Shown here one piece after another: positions 45,927 through 55,595 of a stretch of DNA of 64,000 nucleotides (position 1 is the stretch's first letter; every line of letters starts with the position of its first letter). A program made the translations under genes and the position numbers. Location of the stretch: positions 682,001 to 746,000 of the forward strand of contig NZ_AP019740.1 of NCBI RefSeq assembly GCF_006757745.1, in the 5' to 3' direction. The DNA comes from Acinetobacter radioresistens DSM 6976 = NBRC 102413 = CIP 103788 (GTDB lineage Bacteria; Pseudomonadota; Gammaproteobacteria; Pseudomonadales; Moraxellaceae). The notes beneath the pieces were generated by a model. It was not told where the DNA came from. It worked only from the letters and a program-made list of their open reading frames with translations, and did no database searches.

Positions 45927-46364
45927 TTATGTGGTTTTAATTGCTGTGCCGTAGGCAAATACTTCAACCATGCCACCCTGCATTCCGAGTTCAGTGGTAC
46001 TCAGGCGTAAACCCATGATATGGGTTGCTCCTGTACGCTGAGCTTCTTGCTTTAAACGTATAATTGCCTCACGCCGAGCTCTTTCTACAATACTTTCATA
46101 AGCAGTGAGCCGGCCACCAAAAAAATTCTGAATATTGGCAATCACATATTTAAAATAGTCGTGTGAGATGACTACATTGCTCGAGACGAGCTGTCCGGTA
46201 TTCAAGGTGGTATGAAAGCGCTGATTATCAACAGTAATATGTGCCAGCATATTTTCTTTTTCTTCGAGTTCACGCAGATGTTTGTATTCGACATGGCGCC
46301 CAAATGCCCAGCCAATCACGAACAGCACTATAAAAATTCCGATCTTAAAAATCAAAGCGTCCAT
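45927..46364 (-). CDS. Membrane-anchored YbjQ/DUF74-like protein
   Basis: A 145-residue protein with one N-terminal transmembrane helix (residues 5-21) and a short charged linker, then a YbjQ-type domain: FGGRLTAYESIVERARREAIIRLKQEAQRTGATHIMGLRLSTTE and an end VEVFAYGTAI. The soluble neighbour upstream carries the same domain without the anchor. Duplication followed by acquisition of the membrane helix is a reasonable inference. YbjQ domains form pentameric rings; the function is unsettled. Confidence 0.82.
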   Translation of the reverse strand: MDALIFKIGIFIVLFVIGWAFGRHVEYKHLRELEEKENMLAHITVDNQRFHTTLNTGQLVSSNVVISHDYFKYVIANIQNFFGGRLTAYESIVERARREAIIRLKQEAQRTGATHIMGLRLSTTELGMQGGMVEVFAYGTAIKTT

Positions 46365-46385
46365 AACCCGGCATCCTGTGTGATT

Positions 46386-46736
46386 TTATGAAGAGAACGG
46401 ATCTGGAATTGAAGGTGCAACTGGAGTTACGGTGACTGCAGTCCCATATACGAACAGTTCAGAAGCACCTTGTGCTATATTTGAGGTAGAAAAACGAATC
46501 CCGACAATTGCATTGGCACCCAGATTTTGGGCTTTTTCAATCATGCGGTTCATGGCTTCCTGACGGGATTCTTCTAATAATTCGGTATAACCTTTAAGTT
46601 CTCCGCCTACAATATTTTTCAGACCAGCCATAAAGTCACGTCCGACATGCTTAGAACGGACCGTACTGCCATAGACCACATCAATTTGCCTGGTAATGTG
46701 GTGACCCGGAACAGATTCTAGATTGCTTAATAACAT
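46386..46736 (-). CDS. YbjQ family protein (DUF74)
   Basis: A 116-residue soluble YbjQ-family protein. The start is ATG 46736 (MLLSNLESVPGHHITRQ); the longer frame to 46790 runs into the upstream terminator region and is unlikely. The family motifs VVYGSTVRSKHVGRDF, NIVGGELKGYTELLEESRQEA and NAIVGIRFSTSN are visible. It lies 21 bases upstream of the membrane-anchored relative on the same strand, so the two form an operon. Confidence 0.88.
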   Translation of the reverse strand: MLLSNLESVPGHHITRQIDVVYGSTVRSKHVGRDFMAGLKNIVGGELKGYTELLEESRQEAMNRMIEKAQNLGANAIVGIRFSTSNIAQGASELFVYGTAVTVTPVAPSIPDPFSS

Positions 46737-46791
46737 CTTATTTTCCTTTTGTTCATAATTGAAGATAGAAAATTTGAACTTGAAAAGCAAT

Positions 46792-46814
46792 AAAAAAGCC
46801 CACTGAAGTGGGCT
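46792..46814 (-). terminator. Intrinsic terminator of the adeIJK operon
   Basis: Stem AGCCCACT / AGTGGGCT with a 2-nt loop, followed on the minus strand by TTTTTTATTG. It lies about 20 bases past the adeK stop. Confidence 0.85.
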
Positions 46815-46830
46815 CCCTTATAAATTATGC

Positions 46831-48303
46831 TTACTGTACAGCTTTCGCTTCTCGGTTTGCTTTTTGTTCAGCAGTTGAAGCCGGGCGAGCAATCAAATCG
46901 GAACTAGTGGTTTTAACCCCACCACCTAAAGATTTATACAGTTCTACCTGATTATTCAGATTGGCCTGTTCAAGGAGCAACAAGCCTTGCTCGGCTGCAT
47001 ATGAAGCACGCTGTGCATCAAGTACAGTCAGATAGCTGTCAATACCGGCACGGAAGCGTGCATTTGCCAGACGATATGAAGTATTGGTGGCTTCTACCAG
47101 ACGACGCTGTGCAGCAACACGGTCACCAATATTTTTACGAACAGCCAGTGCATCATTAACTTCACGGAATGCAGCCTGAATTGAACGCTCATAATCTGAC
47201 AAGGCAATCTGCTGATCTGTTTCAGAAATAGCAATATTGGCACGACGCGTACCCCAGTCGAAGATTGGAATATCCAGACTTGGGCCAAGCGACCAGACAA
47301 ATGCACCTGATTTGAACAGGTCACTCAGGTCAGTTGAGGCATAGCCAGCCGAACCAGTCAGACTGATCGTCGGGAACAGGCGTGCGCGTGCAGCCCCAAT
47401 ATTGGCTCCGGCGGCACTCAGCTGATATTCAGCAGTACGGATGTCCGGACGGTTAACCAGCAGGTCACTTGGCAGACCGGTCGAAAGGACATTTTGGTTC
47501 GTTACACGGCTAATACGCTTCGGTGGCAACAGGTTGTCAGGAACCTGTTCACCCACCAGTAAATTGAGCAGGTTACGGGCCTGCGCAATTTGCGTGCGAT
47601 AATTCGCTACGTCATTGCGAGCAGTCTCAACAGAAATCTGTGCCTGACGTACGGGTAATTCAGAATCAATCCCGACATCAAAACGTTTCCGGTTCAGATT
47701 GTAGGATTCAAGCTGGGCAGCCAGTGTACGTTCAGCCAGGTCCAGATTGGCACTGGCAAATGAATAGTTGAGCCAGGCTTGGGATACCTGACTGATCAGG
47801 CTGATCTGGGTAGAGTCACGAGCAGTCTGCGTAGCCAGGAAGGTGTCTAGTGCTGCATCACGCAAGCTACGGACACGACCCCAAAAATCCAGCTCATAAG
47901 CTGTTACACCCAGCCCTACATTGTATGAAGTAGTCGGACCACGGCCCTGACTGTTCAGGTTGTCCTGGCGTAGTACACTACCACTGGCACCAATGGTAGG
48001 GAGCTGGTTATTTTCAGAGATCTGGAACTGCTGCTGGGCTCGCTGAATGTTCAGGGTCGCCGTACGCAGGTCACGGTTATTGGTCAAGGCCAGATCAATC
48101 ACCGATTTCAGGCGATCATCTGAGAAAAAGTCTTTATAGCCCTGTGCCGCAATCGAGGTTCCACTATCTGCTTCAATATAATTGTTGGGAATATTGGCAT
48201 TAGCGACTGGCTCTGGACCGCGCATGCTCTGACATGCAGTCAGGGCAAGCGCTAGAACAGACAAAGCAAAACCGCGACCTGTTAAAGTCCAGAAATTTTG
48301 CAT
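46831..48303 (-). CDS. adeK: Outer membrane efflux channel lipoprotein AdeK
   Basis: AdeK is the OprM/TolC-type trimeric exit duct of the AdeIJK pump. The 490-residue protein has a lipoprotein signal with lipobox LTAC (cysteine near residue 24). Two OEP repeats follow, with motifs such as ISLISQVSQAWLNYSFA and NIGAARARLFPTISLTGSAG. The ATG at 48303 overlaps the adeJ TGA stop by one base; a GTG lies just upstream at 48306. The gene is intact, so it could still serve other pumps even though adeJ is broken. Confidence 0.92.
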   Translation of the reverse strand: MQNFWTLTGRGFALSVLALALTACQSMRGPEPVANANIPNNYIEADSGTSIAAQGYKDFFSDDRLKSVIDLALTNNRDLRTATLNIQRAQQQFQISENNQLPTIGASGSVLRQDNLNSQGRGPTTSYNVGLGVTAYELDFWGRVRSLRDAALDTFLATQTARDSTQISLISQVSQAWLNYSFASANLDLAERTLAAQLESYNLNRKRFDVGIDSELPVRQAQISVETARNDVANYRTQIAQARNLLNLLVGEQVPDNLLPPKRISRVTNQNVLSTGLPSDLLVNRPDIRTAEYQLSAAGANIGAARARLFPTISLTGSAGYASTDLSDLFKSGAFVWSLGPSLDIPIFDWGTRRANIAISETDQQIALSDYERSIQAAFREVNDALAVRKNIGDRVAAQRRLVEATNTSYRLANARFRAGIDSYLTVLDAQRASYAAEQGLLLLEQANLNNQVELYKSLGGGVKTTSSDLIARPASTAEQKANREAKAVQ

Positions 48304-51300
48304 CACGATATTTGCTCCTGATTATTTCTGTTTTTTGGTTTCTGTTTAAAAATGCTACGGATCCATACATAGAATACTGGAATAAAGAAGATACCCAGTA
48401 ATGTTGAGCTGATGACGCCACCCAATACACCGTAACCTACCGAGTGCTGGCTGCCTGCACCGGCACCTGAAGACAGGGCAAGCGGCAGTACACCAAAACC
48501 AAATGCTAATGTGGTCATGATAATTGGACGCAAACGCATTCTTGCGGCATGCAGCGTAGCTTCTAACAGTTCTTCACCTTCTTCTTGCAGGTCTTTTGCA
48601 AATTCGACAATCAGAATAGCGTTTTTCGCAGCCAGACCAATTACCGCAATAATTGCAACTTTAAAGTAGATGTTATTCGAGAGGTTAGGATCTTTCGAAA
48701 TCATCATACCTAAGAACGTCAGTACCACGGCACCCACAATACCCAATGGAATAACCATGAGTACCGAGAATGGAATAGACCAGCTCTCGTAAAGTGCTGC
48801 AAGACACAGGAATACGATCAGGATCGAAAGGGCAAGCAATGCAGCAGTTTGCGAGCCAGCTTCATTTTCTTCAAGTGATAAACCGCTCCATTCATAATCA
48901 TATCCCTGCATACCCATACTTGGCAGCTTGGCCATGATTTCCTGCATTGCCAGCATGGCATCACCAGAACTCACACCCGGGGCAGGTGTACCCTGAATAT
49001 TAACCGATGAGATACCGTTATAACGTTCAAGACGAGGTGAACCATAAGTCCATTCACCAGTTGCGAAGGCTGAGAATGGGACCATCTGGCCCTGGTTATT
49101 ACGCACATACCACTTGTCCAGATCTTCAGGCATCATCCGGGTGTCTGCCTGACCCTGTACATAGACACGTTTTACACGGCCACGATCTACGAAGTCATTA
49201 ATATAAGACCCGCCCCACGCAATACTCATAGTACTGTTGATATCAGCAATACTTACTCCCATTGCACCGGCCTGAGCCTGGTCAATCGAAATTTTATATT
49301 GTGGCGTATCTTCCTGACCATTTGGACGCACACCCATCAGGCGTGGGTCTTGGGCAGCCATACCCAAAATTGCATTACGAGCGGCCATCAATTTTTCATG
49401 GCCATTACCACCTGCATCTTTCAGCATGAAGCTAAAGCCCGCAGTCACACCCAGTTCAGGCATGGCAGGTAATTGTAAAGGCATAACATAGCTGGCATCT
49501 TTAGCAATAACGTTCAGTGCCATACCACGCTGGATAATTGCACCAATCTGTGCTTCAGGGGTAGTACGTTCACTCCAGTCTTTTAATCTGATAAATGCCA
49601 GACCCGCATTTTGTCCTACACCGGTGAACGAGAAGCCTGCGACACTAAATACAGACTGGACATATTCCTTTTCATTCTCAAGGAAGAAGCCGGTCATGGT
49701 GTCAACCACCTGTTCAGTACGGCTTAGTGATGCATTAGGTGGAAGCTGTACCAGCGTCATGACTACGCCTTGGTCTTCATCTGGAAGGAATGAAGAAGGC
49801 AGTTTCTGGAACAGCAGCACCAGTATGCCAATCACCACAACATAAAACACACCAGAAATAATACGGTGATGCAGGAGTTTGCTTACACCATTTTGATAAC
49901 GGTGAGACATCCGATCAAACTTATGGTTAAACCAGCGGAAGAAGCGGGCAAAAACATTATTGCTTGGTGCTTTATTTGGATCATGCTGTTTGAGCAGGGT
50001 CGCACAGAGCGCCGGCGTAAAGGTAAGCGCTACAATCAATGACAGGATCATCGCAGTAACCAGCGTAATCGAGAACTGCCGATAGATGACCCCCGGTAGT
50101 GCCCCCAAAGAACGCCATGGGTACGAATACTGCGGTTAGCACTGATGTAATACCAATCAGGGCACCAGAAATCTGTTTCATTGACAGTTCTGTGGCAGTA
50201 ACCGGATCAAGATGCTCCTCTGCCATGACACGTTCGACGTTTTCCACCACAACAATCGCATCATCTACAAGCAGACCGATTGCCAGTACCATGGCGAACA
50301 TGGTGAGGGTATTAATCGAGAAACCAAAAACATTAATTACAGCAAAAGTACCTAGAACAACAACCGGAACAGCAAGTGTTGGAATAATGGTGGCGCGCCA
50401 GTTCTGCAAGAACAAGAACATCACGATAAAGACCAGAATGACTGCTTCAACCAGTGTATGAACCACACTTTCAATTGAAAGTTTGATAAACGGAGTAGTA
50501 TCAAATGCCAGCACGTCTACCATCCCTTGAGGATAGCTGGTACGTAACTCTTTTAAGCGTGCCTCGACTGCTTCAGCAGTGTCGAGTGCGTTGGCGCCTG
50601 TCGCAAGTTTGATGGCTACACCGGCCGCTGGTTTATTATTATATTTTGAAATAAAACCGTAATCTGCGCTGCCCAGTTCCACCTTGGCGACATCACCAAT
50701 ACGGACTTGTGCGCCACTTGCAGTATTTTTCAAAAATACATTGCTAAATTCTTCAGGAGTCTGCAACAGGCTTTGTGCAGTAACTGTAGCATTTAGCACC
50801 TGATCTTTAGTCAGTGGCGCACCGCCTAACTGACCCACTGCCACCTGAGCATTCTGGCTACGGATTGCATTAGCTACATCACTTGGAGTCAGCTGAAAAC
50901 TGCTTAGTTTAGCAGGATCGAGCCAGATACGCATGGCATAAGAGCCACCAAATACCTGTACCTCACCCACACCTGCAACACGTGATAAAGGTTCAGAAAT
51001 ATTTGAGTTAACGTAGTCTTTAATATCAGCATCTGACAGAGAATCATCAGGTGAATAAAATGCAATGACCTGCAAGAAGCTGGCACCAGATTTGGTTACC
51101 CGCACGCCTTGGCGCTGTACATCTTCAGGAAGCAGAGCCGTTGCAGACTGCAGTTTGTTTTGAACCTGAACTTGTGCAATGTCCGGATCAATACCTTGTT
51201 CAAAATTCAGCTGGATAGACGCTTGACCATTCCCAGCACTATTTGAGGAAATGTAGCGTAACCCGTCCAGACCGTTCATCTGCTGTTCAATAATCTGGGT

Positions 51301-51483
51301 CACTGTATTTTCAACAGTTTCAGCAGAAGCGCCCGGGTAAGTCGCCGCAATCGTCACGGTCGGTGGAGCAATCGTTGGATACTGTGCAATCGGCATTTTG
51401 GTGAGAGTAAGTACCCCCGCCAGCATGATCACCAGTGCAATCACCCATGCAAATATGGGGCGATGAATAAAAAATTGAGCCAT
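48303..51483 (-). pseudogene. adeJ: RND efflux transporter AdeJ, frameshifted
   Basis: AdeJ is the inner membrane proton-driven RND pump subunit of AdeIJK. The reading splits into an N-terminal 500-codon frame (51483 to 49981) and a C-terminal frame (to 48303). The break is at a run of five C (plus strand, 50090-50094): the coding strand has GGG GGT CAT where the family requires [10 protein letters not shown], and removing one base joins FFGGTTG to [11 protein letters not shown]. Without the extra base the gene would encode 1,059 residues, the normal RND length. The truncated product ends near residue 464 and then reads 35 or so wrong residues, losing helices 5 to 12. This may be a true inactivating mutation or a homopolymer sequencing error. 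Confidence 0.85.
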
Positions 51484-51495
51484 TCAGTCTACCCC

Positions 51496-52737
51496 TTATG
51501 TATTTGAAGTAGCATTTTGTTCAGCTTGTGGTTTGGCCTGTTGAGCTGGTTTTGCGTTATTGCTTCCCTGGGCCGCCGCCTGAGGCTGTAGAGGTTTAGG
51601 GTTCACTTTTTGGCCTTCTTTAACTTTGGCAATGCCTTCTACAATGACACGTTCACCTGCCTGAATACCGCTAGTCACAATCCAGTCTTTACCTTGCACA
51701 CCGGCAGTTTGTACCGGACGGCTTTCTGCAAGGCCTTTAGCATTTACGATCATGGCAACCGCCTGTCCTGTCGGAAGACGGGTAATTGCAGCCTGTGGAA
51801 TCAGCATTGCATTTGGAATCACTGCCTGTACGATTTTTGCAGTCGCATACATACCCGGTAACAGCAAGTGATTTGGGTTAGAGAATACTGCACGTAGAGT
51901 CACTGTACCGGTTTCCGGATCAACACTGGCGCCAGAAAATGCAAGATTCCCTTCAATCGGATACTCGCTTCCATCTTCAAGGCGCAGTTTAACTTTAGTG
52001 TTGTTACTGCTGCTCAGGTTACCCTGGTTCAGCTGTTGACGCAGACGCAGCAGTTCAGCACTTGACTGGTTAATATCGACATAAATGGGATCAAGCTGCT
52101 GAATGGTAACTAAAGGTTCAGTCTGGCTGGCCGTTACCAGTGCGCCTGCTGTAACTGAAGAGCGGCTAGATTGACCTGAAATTGGAGCCCGTACAGTAGA
52201 GTAGCCCAGATTAATCTCTGCATTACGCAGTTCTGCCTGAGAGGCGTTAACATCAGCTTGTGCCAGTTTTACCTGAGCTACAATATCATCATATTCCTGT
52301 CTTGAAATCGCATTGGTACCTACCAGCTGACGATAACGGCCTTCTTTTACACGCAGAACATTCAGGTTTGCCTGCTGGCGGTTCAATGTAGCACGAGCAC
52401 TGGCTACATTTTCGCGGTTGGTACGCGAGTCAATTTCATATAAAGCCTGTCCCTGACGGACATAGCTTCCTTCAGTAAACAGACGTTTCTGGATTACACC
52501 GCTTGCCTGTGGCCGTACTTCAGAAATCTGATAGGGTGAGGTACGTCCAGAGAGTTCAACAGACTGTTCTACACTTCGTGGCTGAGCAACCAGGACACCT
52601 ACTTCAGGTGGTGGCATTTGTTGAGCAGCCGCGCCTGTTTGTGCATCCTTTGGATCTTTGCTACAACCCACAAGTGCGATACTTGTTGCTAAAGCACAAG
52701 CGGTAAGGGCCGGTGCCCAAAGCTTTGCCGATGTCAT
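51496..52737 (-). CDS. adeI: Membrane fusion protein AdeI
   Basis: AdeI is the periplasmic adaptor of AdeIJK, a 413-residue lipoprotein with lipobox LVGC (cysteine near residue 25). The barrel-sandwich and lipoyl motifs VSGVIQKRLFTEGSYVRQGQALYEID-type and GYSTVRAPISGQSS are visible, with an alpha-hairpin between about residues 110 and 175. The C-terminal tail is Gln/Ala/Pro-rich. The start overlaps the PAP2 gene stop by four bases (ATGA), so adeI is translationally coupled to that gene; adeJ follows 12 bases on. Confidence 0.94.
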   Translation of the reverse strand: MTSAKLWAPALTACALATSIALVGCSKDPKDAQTGAAAQQMPPPEVGVLVAQPRSVEQSVELSGRTSPYQISEVRPQASGVIQKRLFTEGSYVRQGQALYEIDSRTNRENVASARATLNRQQANLNVLRVKEGRYRQLVGTNAISRQEYDDIVAQVKLAQADVNASQAELRNAEINLGYSTVRAPISGQSSRSSVTAGALVTASQTEPLVTIQQLDPIYVDINQSSAELLRLRQQLNQGNLSSSNNTKVKLRLEDGSEYPIEGNLAFSGASVDPETGTVTLRAVFSNPNHLLLPGMYATAKIVQAVIPNAMLIPQAAITRLPTGQAVAMIVNAKGLAESRPVQTAGVQGKDWIVTSGIQAGERVIVEGIAKVKEGQKVNPKPLQPQAAAQGSNNAKPAQQAKPQAEQNATSNT

Positions 52738-53375
52738 TGTTCCACCTCATTTAGATTTTTATCTAAAAATAAATTATTTTTGCCTGACTGATTATGACGA
52801 AACCATAGCCAAAGCAGAGAGATCCAAATAAAACCAATACTCCAACCCGTTAAAACATCGGTTGGGTAATGAACCCCGAGATAAACCCGTGAAATTCCCA
52901 TAATGATCCACCAGCTATTCGCAGCAAGGGAAATCCAAACATAATAACGATGCTTGCGAAGTAGGAAGAGCAACAGACAAGCAAGGCTTGCTGCATATAC
53001 ACTATGGGCACTTGGAAATGAGGCGCCGTAGCTCTGAACCAGGTGATATATTTCTAAGGGTCGGGGCCTTGCAATCCACCATTTCAATAACCAGACCAGC
53101 GTGCCGCTGCCGATCATTCCGAAACTAATAAAAATAACGGTTTTATATTTTTTATACCATGCCAGTCTTGAGCACCAAAGCAGTACAACAAATCCTATGA
53201 CAACTGAACCACCTATTTTAGATAAGAACATTGCAACAATATTAAGGGATTCTGTTCGGTGCTGGCTGAACCACTTTACTTGTGCCACATCCCATCCCTG
53301 AAGCGCAGGGATGTAAGATACCAGTCCGCTAAGGACAAGCATAAGGCAAGCAATAAGCAAGAACAGGTAGGGCAT
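52734..53375 (-). CDS. PAP2-family phosphatase, first gene of the adeIJK operon
   Basis: A 213-residue inner membrane phosphatase with about six helices. All three classic motifs are intact: KWWIARPRP, PSAHSVYA and SRVYLGVHYPTD. The Arg that is Cys in the pmrCAB-linked PAP2 is present here, so the two belong to different sub-branches. It overlaps adeI by four bases, and the promoter for the whole unit lies upstream at about 53430-53470. The likely substrate is phosphatidic acid, phosphatidylglycerophosphate or undecaprenyl pyrophosphate, but this cannot be settled from sequence. Confidence 0.88.
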   Translation of the reverse strand: MPYLFLLIACLMLVLSGLVSYIPALQGWDVAQVKWFSQHRTESLNIVAMFLSKIGGSVVIGFVVLLWCSRLAWYKKYKTVIFISFGMIGSGTLVWLLKWWIARPRPLEIYHLVQSYGASFPSAHSVYAASLACLLLFLLRKHRYYVWISLAANSWWIIMGISRVYLGVHYPTDVLTGWSIGFIWISLLWLWFRHNQSGKNNLFLDKNLNEVEQ

Positions 53376-53391
53376 GCAGCAACCTTGTATT

Positions 53392-53407
53392 CTAACTGAT
53401 CAGTTAG
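53392..53407. promoter_or_regulatory. TetR-type palindrome in the PAP2-adeIJK leader
   Basis: CTAACTGATCAGTTAG is a perfect 16-base palindrome 17 bases upstream of the PAP2 start and downstream of the predicted promoter. AdeN, a TetR repressor, is known to control adeIJK in A. baumannii; assigning this site to AdeN is inference. Confidence 0.6.
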
Positions 53408-53424
53408 GAGCCATAAATTGAAGC

Positions 53425-53455
53425 AAAGTGTACTGACTGGTACACTTTTTTTCAA
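53425..53455 (-). promoter_or_regulatory. Promoter of PAP2-adeIJK with an overlapping palindrome
   Basis: On the minus strand, TTGAAA and TACACT are separated by 17 bases, a good sigma-70 pair. The perfect 9-bp inverted repeat AAAGTGTAC / GTACACTTT (53425-53448, 6-base centre) covers the spacer and the -10, the ideal place for a repressor. Confidence 0.55.
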
Positions 53456-53477
53456 GTCTCTAGAATTATCTTATTTT

Positions 53478-53492
53478 TAACTGAGCAGTTAG
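53478..53492. promoter_or_regulatory. Second AACTG/CAGTT operator upstream of the promoter
   Basis: TAACTGAGCAGTTAG repeats the AACTG-CAGTT arms of the palindrome at 53392 with one changed central base. It lies upstream of the -35, so the two copies flank the promoter about 85 bases apart. Confidence 0.5.
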
Positions 53493-53524
53493 AAGCAATA
53501 TCACATAAACGCAACAAAATTAAG

Positions 53525-55579
53525 TTATTTTTCTGGTTTAGACAGCGAGTTATCTACAGAATTTGCTGCTTCTTCAATTTTAGGGGGCCAGAAAAAATCA
53601 CTAGGACGGGTCATAAAATGTGTCAAAACTAACTTTGCCAAAGGTTTCCATTGCTCAAAACGAACCCGTCGTGCGCGTAGAGCTACAATAATGGTGAGAC
53701 TAAAACTGACAAACAAGTTAGTTAAGCCAATAAGCAGGACGCCCATAAAAGAAACAATGATGAGGCCAAGATCTGGCCCGCCATTAATATTCATCAGACC
53801 CTGAATAAAATTGGCCGATGCAAAGGCAATATGCCGGATATCTAGGGGTAATCCTAAAATAAAACCCAGTGTTCCCATACTGCCCAGCATAATCCCAAAT
53901 AGAAAGTTACCGGCAAGTGCTCCTAGATTACGTTCAATATAGGCAGAAAAACGGTCTAGGCGGTCTTGTCCCATCAGATTTTTTAATTGGGGATGCGCTT
54001 TCAGGCGTGGTCCTACTTTACGGTAAACTGCCATATTGTCGAAATAGCCGGCAATCAGTCCCGAGAGGAACAGGCAAACACCGGCAATTGCTGCATGGGG
54101 CAGAGCAAGGGAAGTAAAGGGATTCAAGTCATGCAAAAGCTTGGTAGCTTTCATATGGGTCATTAGAGGTTCTTGCATCCCGGCTTCCCATAGCAGGGTA
54201 ATCAGCGCTGCGGTTGGTATGGCTATCGAGATATTACCCAAGATTGCAATAAACTGAGTCCGGATAATATTAATAATCAGGGCTGCCAGTTCTGCAATTT
54301 GTGCGGTGCGAGAGCCTTTCTTATGCTGTACCGTGGCAGCGAGCGCTGCTGCGGTCATAGCTGGCTGTTTGGTCGCTACTGTAAAATGCAAGACATGAAT
54401 CAGTACGAAGCCTAAAGAGTAATTCATGCTGAACATAAAGGCCTGCATGAGCGGAGCCATGGCCAGACGCGCCATCAGGATTTTAAGGGTTGCCATTGTG
54501 GCAATAATTACCCCGGCCCCTGCTGCGGCCTTATACATTGAAAAAAAGCCCTTTTTATCGGTACTTACATAATGTTCACCGGTCCGGCTGGCATTTTCAG
54601 TTACCTGTAAGGCAATCAGCTCACTGGTAGTGGTCAATAAAGCCCGTACACTTTTTTCACTATAATGTGCCTTGACCAGCTCACTCAGCAGCTGGCTGAG
54701 TGCATCATAAGTATAAATATCTTCTACAGTGACGATATGCAGCAGCAATTCAATCCGGTCCAGACATTGCTCAAGCAGTGAAAGCAGATAGGCGAGGCTT
54801 AAACTTACCCCAATACGCTTGGTAGACCGGCGAATCTTGAACACGACATCCCGGCACTGTTCAAACATCACAAATGCCTGTGATGCATCTGGTGGCTCCA
54901 TCACGGCAAACTGGTCCAGATTTTGAAGCAGCTTTTTATAGCGGACAATAAATTCCACGACTTCCCGATTCTGGACCAGAAAGGGGGATTCGTATTCGGT
55001 CAGTTCAGGATAGGCATTAATAAACTCCGGATAGAGTCCAATACCACTAATCCGGTAAGATAAAACGGTAATCGCGCGGATCATTTCATCACGGACTGAC
55101 TGCTTCTCTGCCATATTGCCATTACTGCGGCTAATCAAGCTAAAGAACAGCTGCCAGTCCTGGCTATCAATATTTTCTAGCCAGTATTTGTCGGTACGCT
55201 GATGAAAGACACGGTGCAGCAGATCGGTCAGCTGGGTTTCATCATTGATCAGCGGCAAAAAGTGTGCACCTAAACGCTGGGTAAACTGATTCCAGAAGCC
55301 ATCTAACGATAAAATGCCGCTGTCAGCATAAAGTGCGGTTTGCCGGTAATGATTAATAATACGTAGAACAAAAGTTTGAAATGTACAGGCAGCAGCCGGT
55401 GTAATTAAAAGCGACTGAATAAATGCCTGAAATTTTCTTTCAATTTCTTCGGTATTTTTGGTATCAGCGGGGCGTAGGCGGTTAACCAGCTCAATAAGAA
55501 TATTTTCATCTAATACAGCTTGAGGTTGCTCAAGCTGCTGGTGCATTCTGAGAAAAAGATCTTGAAAGTTTAAATGCAT
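53525..55579 (-). CDS. Gcr-family 'site-specific recombinase', membrane protein
   Basis: A 684-residue protein of the family annotated as site-specific recombinase Gcr (COG4389). The N-terminal third (residues 1-330) is helical and soluble. The C-terminal part has about eight hydrophobic segments between residues 350 and 660, with Gly-rich stretches (GLIIVSFMGVLLIGL). No tyrosine- or serine-recombinase catalytic motif is seen, so the recombinase label looks doubtful. It is followed upstream by ispB with a 16-base gap, so they may be co-transcribed. Confidence 0.75.
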   Translation of the reverse strand: MHLNFQDLFLRMHQQLEQPQAVLDENILIELVNRLRPADTKNTEEIERKFQAFIQSLLITPAAACTFQTFVLRIINHYRQTALYADSGILSLDGFWNQFTQRLGAHFLPLINDETQLTDLLHRVFHQRTDKYWLENIDSQDWQLFFSLISRSNGNMAEKQSVRDEMIRAITVLSYRISGIGLYPEFINAYPELTEYESPFLVQNREVVEFIVRYKKLLQNLDQFAVMEPPDASQAFVMFEQCRDVVFKIRRSTKRIGVSLSLAYLLSLLEQCLDRIELLLHIVTVEDIYTYDALSQLLSELVKAHYSEKSVRALLTTTSELIALQVTENASRTGEHYVSTDKKGFFSMYKAAAGAGVIIATMATLKILMARLAMAPLMQAFMFSMNYSLGFVLIHVLHFTVATKQPAMTAAALAATVQHKKGSRTAQIAELAALIINIIRTQFIAILGNISIAIPTAALITLLWEAGMQEPLMTHMKATKLLHDLNPFTSLALPHAAIAGVCLFLSGLIAGYFDNMAVYRKVGPRLKAHPQLKNLMGQDRLDRFSAYIERNLGALAGNFLFGIMLGSMGTLGFILGLPLDIRHIAFASANFIQGLMNINGGPDLGLIIVSFMGVLLIGLTNLFVSFSLTIIVALRARRVRFEQWKPLAKLVLTHFMTRPSDFFWPPKIEEAANSVDNSLSKPEK

Positions 55580-55595
55580 AAAATTTTTAATAATA

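Noticed and set aside
50090-50094. Programmed ribosomal frameshift in adeJ
   Set aside because: The family is normally read in one frame, there is no slippery heptamer plus stimulator arrangement that I could see, and a single extra base in a homopolymer explains the break.
53525-55579. Integrase of a mobile element, based on the recombinase family name
   Set aside because: No integrase catalytic residues, no flanking repeats or tRNA junction, and a multi-helix membrane architecture.
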